From Pseudomonas pudica (GTDB lineage: Bacteria; Pseudomonadota; Gammaproteobacteria; Pseudomonadales; Pseudomonadaceae): a stretch of 64,000 nt of DNA. Numbering within the stretch: the first letter of the stretch is position 1; every line of letters begins with the position of its first letter. Location: assembly GCF_015680405.1 (NCBI RefSeq), contig NZ_JADLJS010000002.1, forward strand, positions 186,001-250,000, in the 5' to 3' direction. The position numbers and the translations under genes are program-made. Under the pieces are notes generated by a model, which was not told where the DNA came from, did not search any database, and worked only from the letters and a program-made list of their open reading frames with translations. Positions 60,366 to 64,000 of the stretch are shown here, one piece after another.

Positions 60366-61421
60366 ATGCAAGCTTCCAGCCTCGCCCTGACCCAGTCGCA
60401 AGCGGCCAACACCACCGTCAGCCAGCGCCTGCCCAGCCCGCACCTGCTCAAACAGCAAATGCCGCTGTCCAGCGAACTTACCCTGCAAGTCCAGGCCCAC
60501 CGCCAGGCCATCCGCGACATTCTCGAAGGCCGCGACCAGCGCCTGCTGGTGATCGTTGGCCCGTGCTCGATCCACGACCCGCGCTCGGCCCTGGAATACG
60601 CCGACCGCCTGGCCGCGCTCAGCCGCGAAGTCGACGACAAGCTGCTGCTGGTGATGCGCGCCTACGTCGAAAAACCCCGCACCACGATAGGCTGGAAAGG
60701 CCTGGCCTACGACCCGCACCTCGATGGCAGCGACGACATGCACGCCGGCATCGCCCTGTCCCGCGGGCTGATGCTGAACATGATCGAACGCGGCCTGCCG
60801 GTTGCCACCGAGCTGCTGCAGCCAATGGCCGCCGGCTACTTCGATGACCTTCTGGCCTGGGCCGCGATCGGCGCACGCACCACCGAGTCGCAGATCCACC
60901 GCGAAATGGTCAGTGGCCTGGAGTTGCCGGTCGGTTTCAAGAACGGCACCGACGGTGGCATCGCCATCGCCAGCGACGCCATGCGCAGCGCCGCCCACCC
61001 GCACCGCCACTTCGGCATGGATGCGCAGGGCTACCCGGCCATCATCGAGACCTTGGGCAACCCGGACACCCACCTGGTGCTGCGCGGCGGCCACAAGGGC
61101 CCGAACTTTGATGCCAACAGCATTGCCATGGCCCGCCAGGCGCTGGCCAAGGCCGGGTTGCAGGCGCGGATCATGGTCGATTGCAGCCATGCCAACAGCG
61201 GCAAGGACCCGGCGCGCCAGCCGGCGGTTTTCAACGATGTGCTGGAGCAGCGCCTGGCCGGCGACCGTTCGATCGTCGGCGTGATGATCGAAGGGCACTT
61301 GTTCGACGGCTGCCAGGCGCTGGGCAAGGGCGCGCTGAAATACGGCGTGTCGATCACCGACGGTTGCCTGGGCTGGGCCTCGACCGAAACCCTGTTGCGC
61401 GAGGCGGCACAAAAACTCTAG
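60366..61421 (+). CDS. aroF: 3-deoxy-7-phosphoheptulonate synthase, class I (DAHP synthase)
   Basis: DAHP synthase condenses phosphoenolpyruvate and erythrose-4-phosphate, the entry step to aromatic amino acids. The 351-residue protein is the AroF/G/H type: LLVIVGPCSIHDPRSALEYA, MRAYVEKPRTTIGWKG, PVGFKNGTDG, LRGGHKGPNFD, MVDCSHANSGKDP and the metal-site SITDGCLGW. A ribosome site AGGGA followed by an A-run precedes the ATG at 60366. Which amino acid feeds back on it cannot be told here. The upstream leaders, rich in Tyr, Phe and Trp codons, suggest response to all three aromatics. Confidence 0.95.
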   Translation: MQASSLALTQSQAANTTVSQRLPSPHLLKQQMPLSSELTLQVQAHRQAIRDILEGRDQRLLVIVGPCSIHDPRSALEYADRLAALSREVDDKLLLVMRAYVEKPRTTIGWKGLAYDPHLDGSDDMHAGIALSRGLMLNMIERGLPVATELLQPMAAGYFDDLLAWAAIGARTTESQIHREMVSGLELPVGFKNGTDGGIAIASDAMRSAAHPHRHFGMDAQGYPAIIETLGNPDTHLVLRGGHKGPNFDANSIAMARQALAKAGLQARIMVDCSHANSGKDPARQPAVFNDVLEQRLAGDRSIVGVMIEGHLFDGCQALGKGALKYGVSITDGCLGWASTETLLREAAQKL

Positions 61422-61501
61422 GTAGCGGGACGCAAGCCTGGCGAGACATACCCCGGACAAGTGCGCTAGGCTTGCCTTTTTTACCCCAAGGAGCAGTACC
61501 C

Positions 61502-61783
61502 ATGGCCCGTGCAACCGCCCGCCACATCCTGGTCAGCAGCATCGATAAATGCAACGAACTGAAAGCCCAGATCGAAGCAGGCGCCGACTTCGCTGAAATC
61601 GCCAAAGCCAATTCCACCTGCCCGTCCAGCCGCCAGGGCGGTGACCTGGGCTCGTTCGGCCCGGGCCAGATGGTCAAGGAGTTCGACACCGTGGTGTTCA
61701 GCGCCCCGGTCAATACCGTGCAAGGCCCGGTGAAGACCCAGTTCGGCTACCACCTGCTGGAAGTGACCAGCCGCCAGGACTAA
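61502..61783 (+). CDS. ppiC: Peptidyl-prolyl cis-trans isomerase C (parvulin)
   Basis: The 93-residue protein is a single-domain parvulin: ARHILVSSIDKCNELKAQIE, then STCPSSRQGGDLGSFGPGQMV and FGYHLLEVTSR, with active-site Cys and His residues in place. The ATG at 61502 follows AAGGAGCAGTACCC. Length equals that of E. coli PpiC. It acts in the cytoplasm, catalysing prolyl isomerisation. It is 80 bases after the DAHP synthase and immediately before a REP pair. Confidence 0.95.
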   Translation: MARATARHILVSSIDKCNELKAQIEAGADFAEIAKANSTCPSSRQGGDLGSFGPGQMVKEFDTVVFSAPVNTVQGPVKTQFGYHLLEVTSRQD

Positions 61784-61807
61784 GTAGCCAGTAGCTGCTC
61801 ATGTCCC

Positions 61808-61915
61808 CTGTGGGAGCGGCGGTGCGCCGCTGCGCTTTACCCGCGAATGCGTCCGTTCACGCAACGTCGTTGCCTGATCTGGCGCTTTCGCGGGTGAACC
61901 CGCTCCCACAGGCCT
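61808..61915. repeat. Inverted REP pair abutting the yejA-like gene
   Basis: CTGTGGGAGCGGCGGTGCGC faces CGCTTTCGCGGGTGAACCCG. The downstream copy ends at the first bases of the signal sequence of the following gene, and the long open frame of that gene runs through the whole pair. Confidence 0.85.
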
Positions 61916-63738
61916 TGTGTTACCTTTTTCTGCTTTGTTTTTCCTTCAATAGCCAGGCTGCACCCACCCACGCCCTCACCGTCTACGGCGAAGCCCCCCG
62001 CTACAACGCCAGCTTCCAGCATTTCGACTACGTCAACCCCGACGCCCCCAAAGGCGGCATCCTGCGCCGCTCGGCCATCGAGATCGGCCAGTTCGACCAT
62101 ATCCTGCCGTACATCGACAAAGGCATCGGTGTCAGCGAGGTCGATGGCCTGTTGTACGCGCCACTGGCCGTGCGCTCGTTCGATGAACCCTACACCGTCT
62201 ACGGCCTGATCGCCCGGCGCATGGAGCGCGGCCCGGAGGATGCCTGGATGCGTTTCGAGATCGACCCGCGCGCCACATTCGCCGATGGCAAGCCGGTGCG
62301 CGCCGAGGACGTACGCTTCACCTTCGAGCTGCTGATGAGCAAGGGCAGCCTCAAGTACCGCACCCAGTTCGCCGATGTCGCCGCCGTCATCGTGGAAAGC
62401 CCGCACAGCGTGCGCTTCGACTTCAAGCCCGACCACGGGCGCACCCTGCCGCTGGACCTCGCCAGCCTGCCGGTACTGCCCGAACACGACTGGCAGCAGC
62501 GCGATTTTGCCAACGGTGCTGGCTTCGACAAGCCGGTCGGCAGCGGGCCGTACCGTATCGGGCGCATCGACAACGGCCGCAGCATCACCTTCGAGCGGGA
62601 CGCCAACTGGTGGGCGCGCGATCTGCCGGTCAGCCGTGGTCGCTACAATTTCGACAAGCTGCGCATCGAGTACTTCGGCGATACCGAAGTGGCGCGGCAG
62701 GTGCTCAAAGGCGGCGGCTATGACTACAACCGCGAATTCTCCGCCACCGCCTACACGCTGGGCTACAACGGCGCGCAACTGGACGACGGCCGCCTGCAGC
62801 GCGCCCACCTGGGCCCGGCCAAACCGCAGGTGGCCCAGGGCTTCGTGTTCAACCTCGACCGGCCGCAGTTCAAGGACCGTCGCGTGCGCCAGGCGCTGGG
62901 CATGCTGTGGGACTACGAGTGGAGCAACCGGCAGATGATGCGCAACATGTACATCCGCCAGCAGAGCGTGTTTTCCAATACCCCGCTGGCTGCACGTCAA
63001 CTGCCGGATGCCGACGAGTTGAAACTGCTCGAGCCGTTGCGCGGCAAGGTACCGGACGAAGTCTTCAGTACCGTGTTCACCGCCCCGGTCACCGATGGTT
63101 CGGGGATAATCCGCAAGCAGCAGCTGCAGGCATTGGCGCTGCTCGAGCAAGCCGGCTGGCGGCCCGAAGGCGACCGCCTGGTGAACAGCCAGGGCACGCC
63201 GCTGGCGTTCACCTTCCTCAACGGCCAGGCAGGCATGGAGCGCCTGCTGCTGCCGTGGAAGCGCAACCTGGCTCAGATTGGCGTGACCCTGGAAATCCGT
63301 AACGTCGATTCGGCCCAGTACGTCAACCGATTGATGGCACGTGACTACGACATGATCGTCACTGGCTACCCGGTCACCCTGTCGCCTGGTGCCGAACTGT
63401 ACAACTACTTTGGCTCGGCAGCGGCCCACGACCCTGGGTCGAATAACCTGATGGTGCTGCAGGACCCTGCCGTGGACCGGCTGATCGACGGCCTGGTGCG
63501 CGCCGACACCCAGGCCGACATGCTGCATCACGCCCGTGCCCTGGACCGGGTTCTGCAATGGAACTATTACTGGATCCCCAATTACTACCCGCCCGGCAGT
63601 TCCACTGCCTGGTGGAACCGCTTCGGCCTGCCCAAGGTTCAGGCTGCCTATGACGAAGGCCTGGACACCTGGTGGGAAGTCAGCCCTACCGCGCTGACCA
63701 ACGCGCAAATGGCCGAACGCCGGAAATCCTCGCCATGA
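61894..63738 (+). CDS. yejA: YejA-like peptide ABC transporter substrate-binding protein
   Basis: The protein is a family 5 extracellular solute-binding protein like YejA, which binds oligopeptides (for example microcin C) for the YejABEF transporter. It has HALTVYGEAPRYNASFQHFDYV after a hydrophobic segment (ALCYLFLLCFSFNSQA), then FDHILPYIDKGIG, GSGPYRIG and PNYYPPG. The stop overlaps yejB by four bases. The start is unclear. The frame is open from an ATG at 61801 through the REP pair, with a GTG at 61894 and a TTG at 61915. None has a good ribosome site, and the shorter starts give a signal peptide with no basic residue. I list the GTG as a compromise. Confidence 0.85.
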   Translation: MNPLPQALCYLFLLCFSFNSQAAPTHALTVYGEAPRYNASFQHFDYVNPDAPKGGILRRSAIEIGQFDHILPYIDKGIGVSEVDGLLYAPLAVRSFDEPYTVYGLIARRMERGPEDAWMRFEIDPRATFADGKPVRAEDVRFTFELLMSKGSLKYRTQFADVAAVIVESPHSVRFDFKPDHGRTLPLDLASLPVLPEHDWQQRDFANGAGFDKPVGSGPYRIGRIDNGRSITFERDANWWARDLPVSRGRYNFDKLRIEYFGDTEVARQVLKGGGYDYNREFSATAYTLGYNGAQLDDGRLQRAHLGPAKPQVAQGFVFNLDRPQFKDRRVRQALGMLWDYEWSNRQMMRNMYIRQQSVFSNTPLAARQLPDADELKLLEPLRGKVPDEVFSTVFTAPVTDGSGIIRKQQLQALALLEQAGWRPEGDRLVNSQGTPLAFTFLNGQAGMERLLLPWKRNLAQIGVTLEIRNVDSAQYVNRLMARDYDMIVTGYPVTLSPGAELYNYFGSAAAHDPGSNNLMVLQDPAVDRLIDGLVRADTQADMLHHARALDRVLQWNYYWIPNYYPPGSSTAWWNRFGLPKVQAAYDEGLDTWWEVSPTALTNAQMAERRKSSP

Positions 63739-64000
63739 CCACCTACATACTGCCCCGCCTGTTGCTGATCATCCCGACCCTGCTGGCGATCCTGTTGGTC
63801 AACTTTGCCATTGTCCAGGCCGCGCCGGGTGGCCCGGTGGAGCAGGCGGTGGCGCGCCTGCAAGGCATCGGCGGCGGCGCCCCCGGTGCCCGGGCCGAGG
63901 TGGTGCACGGCGAGTCACGTGCCACCCGTGGCCTGGACCCGAAACTGATCGAGGAGATCAAGCGCCAGTACGGCTTCGACAAGTCCGCCCCCGAGCGCCT
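63735..64000 (+). CDS. yejB: YejB-like peptide ABC transporter permease (3' partial)
   Basis: The visible 88 residues start MTTYILPRLLLIIPTLLAIL, a first transmembrane helix. AIVQAAPGGPVEQAVARLQG follows, then a loop with RGLDPKLIEEIKRQYGFDK, as in YejB-type permeases. The ATG at 63735 overlaps the yejA stop. The gene continues past the end of the window. Confidence 0.92.
   Translation, partial: MTTYILPRLLLIIPTLLAILLVNFAIVQAAPGGPVEQAVARLQGIGGGAPGARAEVVHGESRATRGLDPKLIEEIKRQYGFDKSAPER

Noticed and set aside
61837..63708. Long open frame antisense to the yejA-like gene
   Set aside because: High-GC third-position bias opens antisense frames. The product has no domain and is rich in Val, Gln, His and Gly, unlike the convincing protein on the plus strand.

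Overview
The window looks like chromosomal DNA of a Pseudomonas putida-group bacterium. The evidence is high GC throughout, a phenylacetate (paa) catabolic operon with the Pseudomonas-type permease and porin, the lexA2-imuA-imuB-dnaE2 SOS mutagenesis cassette with a P. putida-type LexA2 box, and about ten pairs of inverted REP elements of the kind abundant in P. putida. No rRNA, tRNA, CRISPR array, prophage or insertion sequence was seen. Almost every gene has ordinary Pseudomonas codon use.

Layout. 1-11978: phenylacetate degradation, read rightwards: paaJ (5' end outside the window), paaK, then, after a terminator, a REP pair and a promoter with repeated operator-like half-sites, paaABCDE, a DUF485 protein with the PaaL permease, a porin and paaZ. 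12086-12305: terminator and a small acidic ORF. 12366-17220: short-chain fatty acid transporter and two CoA-transferase subunits, divergent from a LysR regulator and an aldo-keto reductase. 17499-23245: dnaE2, imuB, imuA and lexA2, one leftward coupled operon under a LexA2 box. 23368-27162: LysR/RidA-like pair, DUF2790 protein, HAD phosphatase, MdcR-like LysR regulator. 27309-32169: leftward four-gene operon (M20 amidohydrolase, MHS permease, amidase, IclR regulator). 32372-38494: UvrA-like ABC ATPase, MFS/HlyD efflux pair, P-loop kinase. 38587-43523: LuxR regulator, nitrilase, APC permease, GGDEF protein. 43684-51195: acetolactate synthase-like enzyme with divergent LysR, then a polar amino acid ABC transporter with an FAD oxidase and an Lrp regulator. 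51420-57245: MFS exporter, CpxA/CpxR-like two-component system divergent from a BamA paralogue, with an exact CpxR box between them. 57391-59809: small unknown protein, secreted endonuclease I, a Ser/Gly/Asp-rich secreted protein and a PEBP-family protein. 59910-61783: two tandem aromatic-rich leader peptides with an attenuator-like terminator, then a class I DAHP synthase and ppiC. 61808-64000: a REP pair running into the start of a yejA-type peptide-binding protein, then the beginning of yejB.

How the parts work together. Phenylacetate enters through the porin and PaaL, is activated by PaaK, epoxidised by PaaABC(D)E, opened by PaaZ and finished by PaaJ. The SOS cassette forms a mutasome. 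The Cpx-like system probably adjusts outer-membrane assembly through the BamA paralogue. The DAHP synthase appears to be tuned by translation of Tyr/Phe/Trp codons in its leader. The last two regulatory arrangements are the observations most likely to be new. No intergenic stretch over 300 bases is left unexplained: the longest, between 59810 and 60365, carries the leader peptides.
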